Assembly: GCF_002224125.1 (NCBI RefSeq)
Contig: NZ_NCSM01000003.1
Coordinates: 131,747-195,746, forward strand
Length of the DNA: 64,000 bases
DNA from: Streptomyces sp. NBS 14/10
GTDB taxonomy: Bacteria; Actinomycetota; Actinomycetes; Streptomycetales; Streptomycetaceae
Direction of reading: 5' to 3'
Below the pieces are notes generated by a model. That model was not told the DNA's origin and searched no databases. It saw only the letters and a program-made list of their open reading frames with translations. Shown here piece after piece: positions 1-9,296 of this stretch. The position numbers and the translations under genes are program-made. Each line of letters begins with the position of its first letter. Position 1 is the first letter of the stretch.

Positions 1-32
1 CGGCACGGCCGCCGGATCCGGCGGCCGTGCCG
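1..32. terminator. Perfect 32-bp palindrome, terminator-like hairpin
   Basis: Bases 1-32 are identical to their own reverse complement, centred on GGATCC, so either strand could fold into a 15-16 bp GC-rich stem. No U-tract follows, which is usual for Streptomyces hairpin terminators. It sits at the window edge, so the gene it serves is probably outside the window. Confidence 0.55.
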
Positions 33-171
33 GGAGCGGACTGAGCGGTTGTTGCGGTCATGGCCCAAGCTTCGCCCAGCGCGGCTCGTCCCGGCAGTGT
101 CAGCGGTCGTGGCCTCGGCATGACAGATGTCATGGTCCGCGCCTGACCCCGCGCCCGGTGCCGGGCATACG

Positions 172-203
172 ACGGCCCCCGCCCGGTGCCGGACGGGGGC
201 CGT
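172..203 (-). terminator. Hairpin terminator of the YoaR-like gene
   Basis: Arms ACGGCCCCCG (172-181) and CGGGGGCCGT (194-203) are exact reverse complements around a 12-base loop. The hairpin begins about 12 bases after the stop of the minus-strand gene at 215-2434, so it most likely ends that transcript. Confidence 0.7.
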
Positions 204-214
204 ACGCGCCTCGC

Positions 215-2434
215 TCAGTTGCCGTTGGTCTCGATGATGCCGATCCGCTCGGCCGGGGTCTTGCCCTTCAGCGCCTGGCCCAGCGCCACCGCGACGTCCG
301 TCGGGGCGACCGGCTGCTTGCTGCCGTTGCCGCGCTGGATCAGCACGCCGTCGAAGAGGCCGCCGTACAGCTCCTTCAGGGCCTTCAGGTCGTAGTGCTC
401 CACCAGCTTGCCGTCCACCACCCGCACGGACAGGATCTTCCACAGGGAGTTCTGCGGGCTCAGCGGCAGCGAGTGTGCCGGGTCCGTCTGGACCTTGACG
501 AAGTCCGACATCGCGGGCTGGGCGAAGGTCCGCATCTTCCGGTCGACCTCGGCGTTGCTGATCTGCGGCTGCTTGGTGACGACGGGCAGGGTGATGACCT
601 TGTTCTCACCCGTGGCGGCCCGCTGCCGGAACGCCTCGTCCACTGCCGCGACCGCCTTGTCGACGTCCAGCCCCTTGCCCGCCTTGCCATACACCGCGAC
701 GGCCTTGCCGGGCTTGAACTCGATCGTGCCCTCGCGCGCCGTGCCCGAGGTGCCCGCGAGCCGTTCCAGCGCGTCCTTCAGCTTCTCCTCGTCGACCGTG
801 ACGACGGGATCGGCCTCGTGGGTGCCGCCGAACAGCGAGCCGATCACGGTGATCGGGTTGTAGTCGCGGCCGGCGACGCCGCGGACCGTGGCCTCGGTGT
901 CCAGCGTCAGGCCCGCGACGGACGGCTTGATCTGCTTCTGCTGGCCGTCCACGGACACCTTCAGCGGGGCGGTGGTACGGCCCTCCAGCGCGGTGTCCAG
1001 CTTCTGTACGGCCGTCTCCTTGGAGGTGCCGCCGATGTCGACGCCCAGGACGGTGGTGCCGTTCGGGACATCGGCGTGGTTCATCACCAGGCCGGCGCCG
1101 TACGCGCCGCAGCCGACGAAGACGAGCGCGCCGACCGCCAGAACCAGCTTGGAGCGCCCCTTCTTCTTGGGGCGGGCGGCCGCCGGGGCGGCGGGCGGCT
1201 TGGGGCTGCTCGCCGGAGCGCCGGCCTCATCGGACGGAGCGGGCGCGGCGGGGCCGGTCCCGGGGGGCGGGAAGGGCGAGCCTGGCCGGTTCTCGGCGGG
1301 CGGGACGACGGGAATGCCGCTGACCAGCGTCTCTCCGGAGACATGCTCGGCCGGCACGCCCCCGCCCGGGGTCGGGTCGGGGTCGCGGAACAGCGGCCGG
1401 TCCGCGGCGGAGTCCAGGCCCGGCTTGCCGCCGAGGCCGTCGAACGGCCCGGCCGACGGCGCGGGGCTCGCGCCGGTGGTGGCGCCGAGGCTGCCGGACA
1501 GCGGCGAGCCGTTCGGCGGGGTGGGCGGCTGCCCGGCGAGCCCGGCGCCGCCGCCGAGCGGCGGCTGGGTGGCGCCCGGGCTCCGCGTGGGCAGCCGCAT
1601 CCCGCCGGTGACCGGGCCGGTCGTCGGGCCGCTGGGCTCCGCCACCCCGGGGAAGCCGCTCTGCGGGGTGTCGGTGAAGTACGGCAGGTCGGCACCCGCC
1701 CCACCGCCCAGCGACGGGGCGGGGAACTGCTGCGTGGTCTCCGGAGCAGAGAACGGGCTCTCCGGGGCGGAGAAGTCGGGGGCCGGGAACGGCTGCGTGG
1801 TCTCCGCGGCCGAGGGCGCGGCGGAGGCCTCGGGCGCGAACGCCCCGGCCCCGAAGGGCTCGGCCCCGAACGGCTCGGCCCCGAACGGCTCGGCCGCGGC
1901 GGGCCCAGGGGCCGGCGGCGTGGCGGCCGGCGGCACCGGGGGCTGCGGCGTGCTCCCCGTCGACGTGTTGCCCTTGCCCTTACGAGGCGCGAACCAGTCG
2001 CTGGTCCGGTCCTCCTTCTTCTTCTCGGGTTTGTTCGCCGAGGGCTCCCCGTGCTCCCCCCGCGCCGGTCCGGCCGCGCCCGGGCCCGCCGGGGCGGCGT
2101 CCGGCCCGGCCGGGCCGTCGGCGCCCTCGGGGTCGTCGGCGGAGCGCTGGTTCGGCACGCCCTCCTCGCCGACCGGGGTGCGCATGACCACCGGCGGGAT
2201 GGGCCGCGACCCGGGGATGTTGATCCGGATCCGGGTCGTCAGCGTGGTCTCGGTCTTGGGTTCCTCCGGCTGGGCCGCGGCACGCGCCTCGCCGTCACCG
2301 GAGCCCTGGGCCTCCTGTGCCGGGTTCGGCGAGGGGTACTGGCGGGATCCGTACGGCGGGGTGCCGGGCGGGTAGGCGGCGGCGCCACTGCCCTTGCGGG
2401 TCCCGGAGGACGAACTGTCAGATTCACGGCTCAA
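215..2434 (-). CDS. Membrane-anchored YoaR-like / PG_binding_4 domain protein with long Pro-Ala-rich N-terminus
   Basis: The 739-residue protein has three parts. Residues 1 to about 425 are low-complexity Pro/Ala/Gly/Ser sequence, including a GAEPF unit repeated in tandem near residue 190. A single membrane helix follows at about 428-450 (LVLAVGALVFVG), and the C-terminal ~285 residues resemble the extracytoplasmic YoaR-like putative peptidoglycan-binding fold found next to VanW domains (for example GTTVLGVDIGGTS). The predicted topology is a long cytoplasmic tail with the folded domain outside. The start is a TTG at 2434 preceded by GGGAG at good spacing. No catalytic residues are recognised; a cell-wall role is inferred from the fold only. 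It is transcribed alone. Confidence 0.8.
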   Translation of the reverse strand: MSRESDSSSSGTRKGSGAAAYPPGTPPYGSRQYPSPNPAQEAQGSGDGEARAAAQPEEPKTETTLTTRIRINIPGSRPIPPVVMRTPVGEEGVPNQRSADDPEGADGPAGPDAAPAGPGAAGPARGEHGEPSANKPEKKKEDRTSDWFAPRKGKGNTSTGSTPQPPVPPAATPPAPGPAAAEPFGAEPFGAEPFGAGAFAPEASAAPSAAETTQPFPAPDFSAPESPFSAPETTQQFPAPSLGGGAGADLPYFTDTPQSGFPGVAEPSGPTTGPVTGGMRLPTRSPGATQPPLGGGAGLAGQPPTPPNGSPLSGSLGATTGASPAPSAGPFDGLGGKPGLDSAADRPLFRDPDPTPGGGVPAEHVSGETLVSGIPVVPPAENRPGSPFPPPGTGPAAPAPSDEAGAPASSPKPPAAPAAARPKKKGRSKLVLAVGALVFVGCGAYGAGLVMNHADVPNGTTVLGVDIGGTSKETAVQKLDTALEGRTTAPLKVSVDGQQKQIKPSVAGLTLDTEATVRGVAGRDYNPITVIGSLFGGTHEADPVVTVDEEKLKDALERLAGTSGTAREGTIEFKPGKAVAVYGKAGKGLDVDKAVAAVDEAFRQRAATGENKVITLPVVTKQPQISNAEVDRKMRTFAQPAMSDFVKVQTDPAHSLPLSPQNSLWKILSVRVVDGKLVEHYDLKALKELYGGLFDGVLIQRGNGSKQPVAPTDVAVALGQALKGKTPAERIGIIETNGN

Positions 2435-2608
2435 AGCAGGTTCTCCCAGTTAGCTCCGCCGCCCGTCAGACTCGCGCGGGCGGCTCGGCGGCGGGACCAC
2501 CTTACTGGGCCCCGCGGGCAGGCACTTGACGACCGCTGTAACAGCACGTCCCGCACACCGGCGGGCACGGTCCGTCATCCTGGCGGACGCCCAGGCGAAA
2601 ACGTGACG

Positions 2609-2977
2609 TCACTTACCAAGTCGGGCCGGGCCGCTGCCCGGTTGCGACACCTTCGGCATCGTGGCGCACATCACACCGGCGAACATTCCGCCCAGAAGAA
2701 AAGCATAGGAGCCCGCTCCGGCGCCAAAAAGAAAGTCTCCCTCGGGGCGGCTCACGGTGAGAAACAACACGGAGATCACCCACGCCCCGGCGGGCACCAC
2801 CCCGCCCGCCCGGGTGTCGGTCGCCTTGGCCCCGCCGTAACACAGCGCGCCGATCGCGAGCAGCGCGAGCAGCAACCCACCGGGGAACCAGGCCGCTTGG
2901 ACCAGCGCGCCCGCGGCGGCGACCAGCACCCCCACCACGCCGAGCAGCGCATACGCCCCCAGGCGCGCGGCCGTCAT
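2609..2977 (-). CDS. Small four-helix membrane protein (DUF6113-like)
   Basis: The 122-residue product is almost entirely hydrophobic, with about four predicted transmembrane helices ([64 protein letters not shown]). Its ATG overlaps the stop of mshB by four bases (ATGA), so translation is probably coupled to MshB synthesis. I place it in the uncharacterised DUF6113 family from its size and its position after mshB; the function is unknown. Confidence 0.7.
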   Translation of the reverse strand: MTAARLGAYALLGVVGVLVAAAGALVQAAWFPGGLLLALLAIGALCYGGAKATDTRAGGVVPAGAWVISVLFLTVSRPEGDFLFGAGAGSYAFLLGGMFAGVMCATMPKVSQPGSGPARLGK

Positions 2978-3879
2978 GCCGACACCCCCGCGAACAGATC
3001 GTCCTCACGGCCCCGGTCCGAGCCGGAAGCGGCGACCGCCTGCCCTCTGATGAGCAGATAGTGCTCCATGGCGGACAGCGGCTGCCCCAGATCGTTCGAG
3101 AGTGCGAAGAAGGGCCCGTCGACCGTGATCTGGGTGGCGTGGGCGCGCATGGCTTCCGCCTTCGCCTCGGCGTACGCGGCGCCGTCCACCGTCGCCGTCA
3201 CCCGCGCGTCGTCGACCACGCCCGGCACATCCCCGGCCGAGGCGATCCCCGGGAAGGGGGCCCCGTCGCCCTGGGCGCGCAGCCGGGCGAAGCCCTCCTC
3301 GAGTTCCGAGCGCGGGACGCAGTTCCAGTAGATCTTGCCGATCTGGTGCGGGGCGCCCAGGTCCCGGCGGTAGGCCGGTTCCGCGGCGAGCTCCGCCGCG
3401 CGCATGGCGACGCGGTGCGCCTGGATGTGGTCGGGGTGGCCGTAGCCACCCTGCGGGTCGTAGGTGACCAGGACCTGCGGGCGCACCTCACGGACCACCT
3501 CGACCAGGTGGGCGGCGGCGTCGTCCACCTCCGCCCGCCAGAAGCACTCCGGGCGGGCGTTCTGCGGGGCGCCCATCATCCCGGAGTCGCGGTACCGTCC
3601 CGCACCGCCCAGGAAGCGGTGATCGCTGACCCCCAACGCCTTCATCGCCACGGCGAGTTCGCCGATCCGGTGCGGGCCGAGCGCATCGTCGCGGTCGGCG
3701 GCCAAGTGCGCCAGGGCGGGCGGGATGATCTCGCCCTCCTCGCCGAGCGTGCAGGTCACCAGTGTGACCTGCGCACCCTCGGCGGCGTACTTGGCCATGG
3801 TCGCGCCGTTGTTGATCGACTCGTCGTCCGGATGTGCATGTACCAGGAGCAGGCGACGGGCGGGAAGGACCGGGGTCAT
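2974..3879 (-). CDS. mshB: N-acetyl-1-D-myo-inositol-2-amino-2-deoxy-alpha-D-glucopyranoside deacetylase (mycothiol biosynthesis)
   Basis: MshB removes the acetyl group from GlcNAc-inositol to give GlcN-inositol, the step before cysteine ligation in mycothiol synthesis; it is a cytosolic zinc enzyme of the LmbE/PIG-L family. The zinc and catalytic motif HAHPDDES lies at residues 14-21, and a second conserved block, [12 protein letters not shown], carries the distal metal-ligand histidine. The length of 301 residues is normal. I chose the ATG at 3879 rather than the GTG two codons upstream because a -10 box TAGGCT lies six bases before it, which fits a leaderless transcript. The downstream membrane gene overlaps by 4 bp. 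Confidence 0.93.
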   Translation of the reverse strand: MTPVLPARRLLLVHAHPDDESINNGATMAKYAAEGAQVTLVTCTLGEEGEIIPPALAHLAADRDDALGPHRIGELAVAMKALGVSDHRFLGGAGRYRDSGMMGAPQNARPECFWRAEVDDAAAHLVEVVREVRPQVLVTYDPQGGYGHPDHIQAHRVAMRAAELAAEPAYRRDLGAPHQIGKIYWNCVPRSELEEGFARLRAQGDGAPFPGIASAGDVPGVVDDARVTATVDGAAYAEAKAEAMRAHATQITVDGPFFALSNDLGQPLSAMEHYLLIRGQAVAASGSDRGREDDLFAGVSA

Positions 3880-3891
3880 GAGCACAGCCTA
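3880..3891 (-). promoter_or_regulatory. Leaderless promoter -10 box of mshB
   Basis: Read on the minus strand, TAGGCT (3891 to 3886) is followed by six bases and then the mshB ATG. This TANNNT-to-ATG spacing is characteristic of leaderless Streptomyces transcripts. A convincing -35 box is not visible and no Shine-Dalgarno sequence precedes the ATG. Confidence 0.55.
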
Positions 3892-3927
3892 CGAGCCCCG
3901 CGGCCGGAGCCGCGGGTCAGCCATGCG

Positions 3928-4122
3928 TCAGAGATCCACGTCCCCGATCATGTTCGCCACGTTCGTCGTGAGGTCGTCGATCGTCGGGGCGATCGACGAA
4001 CTGGCGAGGTAGAAGCCGAGCAGCACACAGAGGACCGCGTGCCCCGACTTCAGCCCAGCCTTCTGGACGAGCATGAAGACGATGATCAGCAGCAGCACGA
4101 CCAACGAAATCGAGAGCGCCAC
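3928..4122 (-). CDS. Small membrane protein of unknown function
   Basis: This is a 64-residue protein with a strongly hydrophobic N-terminal helix (residues 2-18) and a second hydrophobic stretch (about 27-43), followed by a polar tail rich in Thr, Asn and Asp. The GTG start at 4122 has a strong ribosome-binding site (GGAGGTGA) nine bases upstream, which supports a real gene despite its size. It lies 36 bases upstream of mshB on the same strand, but mshB seems to have its own leaderless promoter. No family function is recognised. Confidence 0.7.
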   Translation of the reverse strand: MALSISLVVLLLIIVFMLVQKAGLKSGHAVLCVLLGFYLASSSIAPTIDDLTTNVANMIGDVDL

Positions 4123-4385
4123 AGCGGCTCACCTCCAGGTACACGCGCTCGAACGGACAACATATTCATGCCACAGGGGGCCTACCCACTATGCGCAATC
4201 GATCATAACTATGGGCCCGCGCGCACGACTCGGTGCACGGGAGCATGACAGGGGCGCATGCCTGTTCGCACCATTGGCCTCGTCATCTGGCCTGATTCTC
4301 GCCACATTCGGCGAGTTGATCTCCGCGGCCGCCGCGGGCGGAACATGCCCGCGGCAACAGGGCCGGAGCGGCGCGCCCCAGGTCG

Positions 4386-4397
4386 TAGGCTCGGCCC
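4386..4397 (+). promoter_or_regulatory. Leaderless promoter -10 box of the S9 peptidase gene
   Basis: TAGGCT (4386-4391) is followed by six bases and the ATG at 4398, with no ribosome-binding site between. The arrangement mirrors that of mshB and fixes the start codon. The -35 region is not clearly recognisable. Confidence 0.55.
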
Positions 4398-6560
4398 ATG
4401 ACCGGACAGCTCTCGTTCCCTCGGCAGCACGCCCGCACCCAGCGCTTCACCCTTGGGGCGCCGCGCGCCTTCGTCGTGGCGCCCGACGACTCGCGGGTGG
4501 TGTTCCTGCGCTCGCGCTCCGGCACCGACCGCGCCAACCTCCTGTGGGTGCACGACCTGACCGAGCGGCGGGAGTACCCGGCCGCCGACCCGGCCGCCCT
4601 GCTCGGCGGCGCCGACGAGCAGTTGTCCGCCGAGGAGCGGGCGCGCCGCGAGCGCAGCAGGGAGGGCTCCGGGGGCGTCATCGGCTACGCCACCGACCTG
4701 ACCGCCGAATTGGCCGCTTTCGCACTCTCGGGCCGGCTGTTCGCCTCCGAGTTGCGCGCCGGCGTAACCCGCGAACTCCCCGTGCCGGGGCCGGTGATCG
4801 ACCCGCGCCCGTCTCCGGACGGACGCCGCATCGCCTATGTGGCGCAGGGCGCGCTGCGCGTCACGGATACCGAGGGCGGCGGCGACCGGGCGCTGGCCGA
4901 ACCGGAGGGCGAGACGGTCACCTATGGGCTCGCGGAGTTCATCGCGGCCGAGGAGATGGACCGCTCACGCGGCTTCTGGTGGTCGCCGGACAGCGATGCG
5001 CTGCTGGTCGCCCGGGTCGACGACGCACCCGTACGGCGCTGGTGGATCGCCGACCCCGCGCACCCCGGCCGGGAGCCCGCCGAGGTCGCGTACCCGGCCG
5101 CGGGCACCGACAACGCCGAGGTGCGGCTGGTGCTGCTGGGCCTGGACGGGGCCCGCACCGAGATCGAATGGGACCGGCGGCGCCATCCGTATCTCGCGCG
5201 GGTGCACTGGTCCTCCTACGGCCCGCCGCTGCTGCTGGTCCAGGCCCGCGACCAGCGCAGCCAGGTCTATCTGGCCGTGGACACCGCCACCGGGCGCACC
5301 CGTACCGTCCATGTGGACGAGGACGCGGTCTGGCTTGATCTTTTCCCTGGTGTACCGGGGTGGACGCCGGACGGACGGCTCGTGCGCATCGCGGACGAGG
5401 GCGGCGCACGGGTGCTGATGGTCGGCGACCGCAAGCTGACCTCGGGCGCGCTGCACGTCCGGGCGGTCCTCGACATCGGTGAGGAGGACGTGCTCTTCTC
5501 CGCCTCGCCGGGCGCGGACGCCGAACTGCCCGAACAGCCCGGCGACATCGGGGTCTTCCGCGCGTGGTACCGCGGCAGCGGCGACCAGGGCGGCTGGGAG
5601 GCGGTCGACAAGCGGCCCGGCCCCGCCGTGCGGTCCGCGGTGCGCGGCGGCGAGGTGATCGTCCTGGCGTGCGCCGAACCGGACCGGCCCGGCGCGGCGG
5701 TGGAGGTGTTCGGGCTCACCGCCGACGGCTCGGCCGGCCGCCTCGCCGAGATCGCCTCGTACGCCGAGCGGCCCGTCATAACCGCCCGCCCGCAGCTGGT
5801 CCACGCGGGCGAGCGCCAGATCCCCTGCGCCGTGCTGCTGCCGGCCGGCCACACCGCGGACGACGGGCCGCTGCCCGTCCTCATGGACCCCTACGGCGGC
5901 CCGCACGGCCAGCGCGTGCTGGCCTCCCACAACGCCCATCTGACCTCGCAGTGGTTCGCCGACCAGGGCTTCGCGGTGATCGTCGCCGACGGCCGCGGTA
6001 CGCCCGGCCGCTCCCCCGCCTGGGAGAAGGCCGTCCGCGACGACCTGGCGGGCGTGAGCCTTCAGGACCAGGTCGACGCGCTGGCGGCGCTGGCCGAGCG
6101 CTATCCCCTCGACCTCTCCAGGGTCGCCATCCGCGGCTGGTCCTACGGCGGCCTTCTGGCGGGGCTCGCGGTGCTGCGCCGCCCCGATGTCTTCCACGCG
6201 GGCGTCGTGGGCGCCCCGGTGACCGATCAGCGGCTGTACGACACCCACTACACCGAGCGGTATCTCGGCCACCCCGACGAGCAGCCGGAGGTCTACGCCG
6301 CCAACTCGCTGGTCACCGACGAGGGGCTGTACGGCGCGGCGGAGCCGCACCGCCCGATGATGATCATCCATGGCCTGGCCGACGACAATGTGGTCGCCGC
6401 GCACACCCTGCGGCTCTCCTCGGCCCTTCTCGCGGCCGGCCGCCCGCACGAGGTGCTGCCGCTGTCCGGGGTGACCCATATGACCCCGCAGGAACAGGTC
6501 GCCGAGAACCTGCTCCTGCTCCAGGTGGACTTCCTCAGGCGCTCGCTCGGCGTGAGCTGA
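4398..6560 (+). CDS. S9 family peptidase (prolyl oligopeptidase / dipeptidyl peptidase IV type)
   Basis: The 720-residue serine peptidase has an N-terminal beta-propeller (residues ~1-470, DPP IV type, with the EMDRSRGFWWSPD segment) and a C-terminal alpha/beta-hydrolase domain. The triad is readable: Ser582 in GWSYGG, Asp662 in HGLADDNV and His694 in VTHMTPQE. The Glu-Glu-like pair AEEMDR near residue 180 matches the substrate amino-terminus site of dipeptidyl peptidases, so removal of N-terminal dipeptides is likely. There is no signal peptide, so it should be cytosolic, where it could degrade peptides imported by the adjacent oligopeptide transporters. The leaderless promoter sets the start. 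Confidence 0.88.
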   Translation: MTGQLSFPRQHARTQRFTLGAPRAFVVAPDDSRVVFLRSRSGTDRANLLWVHDLTERREYPAADPAALLGGADEQLSAEERARRERSREGSGGVIGYATDLTAELAAFALSGRLFASELRAGVTRELPVPGPVIDPRPSPDGRRIAYVAQGALRVTDTEGGGDRALAEPEGETVTYGLAEFIAAEEMDRSRGFWWSPDSDALLVARVDDAPVRRWWIADPAHPGREPAEVAYPAAGTDNAEVRLVLLGLDGARTEIEWDRRRHPYLARVHWSSYGPPLLLVQARDQRSQVYLAVDTATGRTRTVHVDEDAVWLDLFPGVPGWTPDGRLVRIADEGGARVLMVGDRKLTSGALHVRAVLDIGEEDVLFSASPGADAELPEQPGDIGVFRAWYRGSGDQGGWEAVDKRPGPAVRSAVRGGEVIVLACAEPDRPGAAVEVFGLTADGSAGRLAEIASYAERPVITARPQLVHAGERQIPCAVLLPAGHTADDGPLPVLMDPYGGPHGQRVLASHNAHLTSQWFADQGFAVIVADGRGTPGRSPAWEKAVRDDLAGVSLQDQVDALAALAERYPLDLSRVAIRGWSYGGLLAGLAVLRRPDVFHAGVVGAPVTDQRLYDTHYTERYLGHPDEQPEVYAANSLVTDEGLYGAAEPHRPMMIIHGLADDNVVAAHTLRLSSALLAAGRPHEVLPLSGVTHMTPQEQVAENLLLLQVDFLRRSLGVS

Positions 6561-6576
6561 GCGGAACGGAGCCTGC

Positions 6577-7800
6577 CTACCAGCCGGGCGGCGGCGGAGG
6601 CGGCGGCGAGGAGGGCGGCGGCGGGGCGGCGGGCGGGGTCGCGGGCGGCGGGCCGGGCGGGGCCGTGGGCGGGCTGGGAGGCGGCGGGGTGTAGCCGGAG
6701 CCACCGCCCGCTCCGCCCGTCGGCCCATAGCCACCGTCCGCCGGCCCGTAACCGCCGCCCGCCGCGCCGCCGTAACCGCCGTCCGCCGGCCCGTAACCGC
6801 CGTACCCGCCGTAGCCCCCGTACGGCTGAGCCGCGGGCTGACCCCATCCGGCGAGCGGAGGGTTGTCCGCGGGGTCGGCGGGCTGCGCCAGCACGATCAG
6901 CGCGACCAGCCCGACGATCCCCTCGAGGAACGCGGTCAGCACGGAGAGCACGCCCACGGTCGGCAGGTCGTCGAAGTGCTCGAGGTAGTCGAACTTGATG
7001 TACGCGGAGATCGCGCTGACCCCGTCGCCCAGCACCAGGGCGGCCGCCGTCATCCCCAGCGGCCGGGCCAGCGGCGCCCGGCCGATCGCCGCGAAGGCGG
7101 CCGTCAGCGCGAGCGCGATCGCCGTCCAGGCCGCCCATGCCCCGGGCGGCGAGAGCAGCGTGGTGAGCATGTATTTGCCGGTGAGCTGGTGCTCGTAGAT
7201 GTCCCAGCCCCGCTTCTGGGCCCAGTAGATCTGCCAGGCGCCCTCGACGACCGCGACGGCCCCCAGGAACAGCGCCGCCGTCACCGCGGCCCCGGGCCTC
7301 GGCCGGCCGGGCGGGCTGTCGACGGGCGAGACGGCGTAGTCGGCGGCGGTCCCATCGGCCGGGCGCCGGGCGGCGGCCACGACCGCCAGCAGAACGCCCC
7401 CGAGCACGACCGCCGCCCACGAGCTCAGCTGCGCGCGGGTCTTCAGTCCGTCGGGGATGCCCTGCATCCAGTCGGCGTGCAGATTCCAGAGGCTGGGCAG
7501 GCGCAGCACGACCGTGGCGGCGGCGGCCGAGCCCAGCGCCCCGGCGGCGGCCGACGAGCGCAGCGCCGCGATCCCGGCGGCCACGTACACGGCGAGCAGG
7601 AGCGGATCGGCGAGGGAGGTGCCGAAGATGCTGTCCGGGAGCCGGTACGGTATCCCGGCCCAGGTCCACCAGACATGGCTGGCCTCGTCGGCCTTGTCGA
7701 AGTCCCGGACGATCCACGCCAGTGAGATCAGCCCGAGAACAGCGCATACCAGCGCCCCGAAGGTGCGCGCGCCGCGATTGAGTATCCGTCCCTGCCCCAT
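6577..7800 (-). CDS. Multi-pass membrane protein with Gly/Tyr/Pro-rich C-terminal tail
   Basis: From the ATG at 7800 the product is 407 residues. The first ~290 residues contain about seven to eight predicted transmembrane helices with little polar sequence between them. The last ~90 residues are a low-complexity tail of repeated GGYG / GPADGGYG units ending in a proline-rich run. Upstream in-frame codons exist, but the protein from MGQGRILNRG has the expected positively charged N-terminus before the first helix. It is convergent with the S9 peptidase, with only 16 bases between stops. Function not recognised. Confidence 0.7.
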   Translation of the reverse strand: MGQGRILNRGARTFGALVCAVLGLISLAWIVRDFDKADEASHVWWTWAGIPYRLPDSIFGTSLADPLLLAVYVAAGIAALRSSAAAGALGSAAAATVVLRLPSLWNLHADWMQGIPDGLKTRAQLSSWAAVVLGGVLLAVVAAARRPADGTAADYAVSPVDSPPGRPRPGAAVTAALFLGAVAVVEGAWQIYWAQKRGWDIYEHQLTGKYMLTTLLSPPGAWAAWTAIALALTAAFAAIGRAPLARPLGMTAAALVLGDGVSAISAYIKFDYLEHFDDLPTVGVLSVLTAFLEGIVGLVALIVLAQPADPADNPPLAGWGQPAAQPYGGYGGYGGYGPADGGYGGAAGGGYGPADGGYGPTGGAGGGSGYTPPPPSPPTAPPGPPPATPPAAPPPPSSPPPPPPPGW

Positions 7801-8248
7801 GGCTGTAGGTTTGCCCCGCCCCGGCCCCTGATCAACCGTCCCGGCGTCAGCAATGTGCCGACACAAGCGACCGGCCGGGGCGACATGGCGCGCCCCGGCC
7901 GGTCTACGGCACCCGCACGGCCGTACGCAGTTCAGCCTGACGCGTCCGTATATCGGTATCGCGTCAGCCAAGTTGCTTGCGTGTTAACGCGTTTGATGTG
8001 CCTTGCTCACTCTTTGTCGCCATCCAGGGATCTCTGTCAAGCACGCCGGGACCTCGATCTGCAAAATGTTCGCTCAAGGTTGCCGCGAGCACCCCTTCCG
8101 CTTCCGCTGGCCCCTTGACTGAGCTGTTATTCGGTTGCGAAAGTCCGCTCATCCCGAACCGCGCACGACCACCGGCGGACGGGAACGACATGACGCGAGT
8201 AGACCAGCGCGAAACAGACACAGCGATCAGTGCGGGGGGCGCTACGCG
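7801..8248. other. Divergent intergenic region with a strong hairpin
   Basis: These 448 bases separate the minus-strand membrane protein gene from the plus-strand peptide transporter operon. They are noticeably less GC-rich around 7945-8060. The only strong structure is the hairpin at 7869-7904, listed separately. Apart from GGGGGG just upstream of the ATG at 8249, I see no confident promoter boxes or small gene. Confidence 0.5.
7869..7904. terminator. 14-bp perfect hairpin in a divergent leader region
   Basis: GACCGGCCGGGGCG (7869-7882) and CGCCCCGGCCGGTC (7891-7904) are exact reverse complements with an 8-base loop. It lies 69 bases upstream of one gene start and 345 bases upstream of the other, where no gene ends. 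It may be an attenuator in a long leader or the terminator of an unannotated small RNA; its function is not established. Confidence 0.45.
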
Positions 8249-9280
8249 ATGACGAGTCCTTCCCAGGCCGCCGTGCCCGGGGCGAACGCGCCCGGCCCGG
8301 ATGCCGTGCCGACGGCACAAGTCGGCAAAGACGGCGCGCCGTTGGTGGGGCGGTCGCCCGGCCAGTTGATGTGGCGGCGCTTCAAACGCGACAAGACAGG
8401 CGTGATTTCGGCCTACGTCGTGATCTTCTTCTTTCTGATCGCCTTACTTGCGCCCGTGATCGCCTGGCTGTACGGCAAGGATCCGTACACCACTTACGGA
8501 CTCGACAGGCCCGGGCTGCTCAACGAGTTCTACTATCCCATCAAGCCCAACGGGGGCATCGACGGCGAGTTCTGGTTCGGCCTCCAGCCCCAGCTCGGCC
8601 GGGATGTGTTCACCCAACTCCTGTACGGCATACGGACCTCGCTTCTGATCGCGGTCGCCGTCACCCTCCTGTGCACCCTCACCGGCATCCTCGTCGGCGT
8701 CACGGCCGGCTATATGGGCGGCAAGACCGACTACTTCCTCGGCCGCTTCATCGATCTGCTGCTCGCCTTCCCGGCCCAGCTCTCGTTCGTGGCCTTCACG
8801 CCCGTCGTCTACTCGCTCTTCGTCAATCCGGAGAAGGAGACGCCGACCTATCTACGGGTCATCACCCTGATCCTGGTCCAGTGGGCGCTGGGCTGGATGG
8901 GCCTGGCGCGGCTGCTGCGCGGACAGGTGCTCAGCCTGCGTGAGCGGGAGTTCGTGGAGGCCGCGAAGGTGACCGGCGCCTCCCCGTGGAGGATCATCCG
9001 CAAGGAGCTGCTGCCCAATCTGTGGACGCCGATCCTGGTGCAGTCGACGCTGATGCTGCCGACCTTCGTGACCGCCGAGGCCGGGCTCTCCTTCCTGGGA
9101 GTCGGGCTCGTCGAGCCGACCCCCGACTGGGGCCGGATGTTCGCCACCGGCGCCAGGCACTACCAGAACGACATCACGTACATGTTCTTCCCGGGCGTGG
9201 CCATGGTGATCTTCGTGGTGGCCTTCAACCTGCTCGGGGACTCGGTCCGGGACGCATTCGATCCGAAGACTAAGCGCTAG
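8249..9280 (+). CDS. Oligopeptide/dipeptide ABC transporter permease (DppC/OppC type), first gene of a bldK-like operon
   Basis: This 343-residue inner-membrane subunit has the N-terminal helix, large periplasmic-side loop and ~6 transmembrane helices of OppC-type permeases; the EAA loop is visible as FVEAAKVTGASPWRIIRKEL. The ATG at 8249 follows a GGGGGG ribosome-binding site, and the protein from it starts with a short polar Pro/Ala-rich tail. The operon order permease-binding protein-permease-ATPase-ATPase is that of the Streptomyces bldK locus, so it may be a BldKA counterpart; this is inferred from order only. Codon 66 (8444-8446) is TTA, the rare leucine codon read by the bldA tRNA. Confidence 0.85.
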   Translation: MTSPSQAAVPGANAPGPDAVPTAQVGKDGAPLVGRSPGQLMWRRFKRDKTGVISAYVVIFFFLIALLAPVIAWLYGKDPYTTYGLDRPGLLNEFYYPIKPNGGIDGEFWFGLQPQLGRDVFTQLLYGIRTSLLIAVAVTLLCTLTGILVGVTAGYMGGKTDYFLGRFIDLLLAFPAQLSFVAFTPVVYSLFVNPEKETPTYLRVITLILVQWALGWMGLARLLRGQVLSLREREFVEAAKVTGASPWRIIRKELLPNLWTPILVQSTLMLPTFVTAEAGLSFLGVGLVEPTPDWGRMFATGARHYQNDITYMFFPGVAMVIFVVAFNLLGDSVRDAFDPKTKR

Positions 9281-9296
9281 GCAGGTGCAACGACAC

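Noticed and set aside
158..3061. A very long open frame (about 970 codons) on the plus strand
   Set aside because: It is antisense to the YoaR-like protein, DUF6113 and part of mshB; such frames arise from high third-position GC and its translation is Arg/Gly-rich with no domain.
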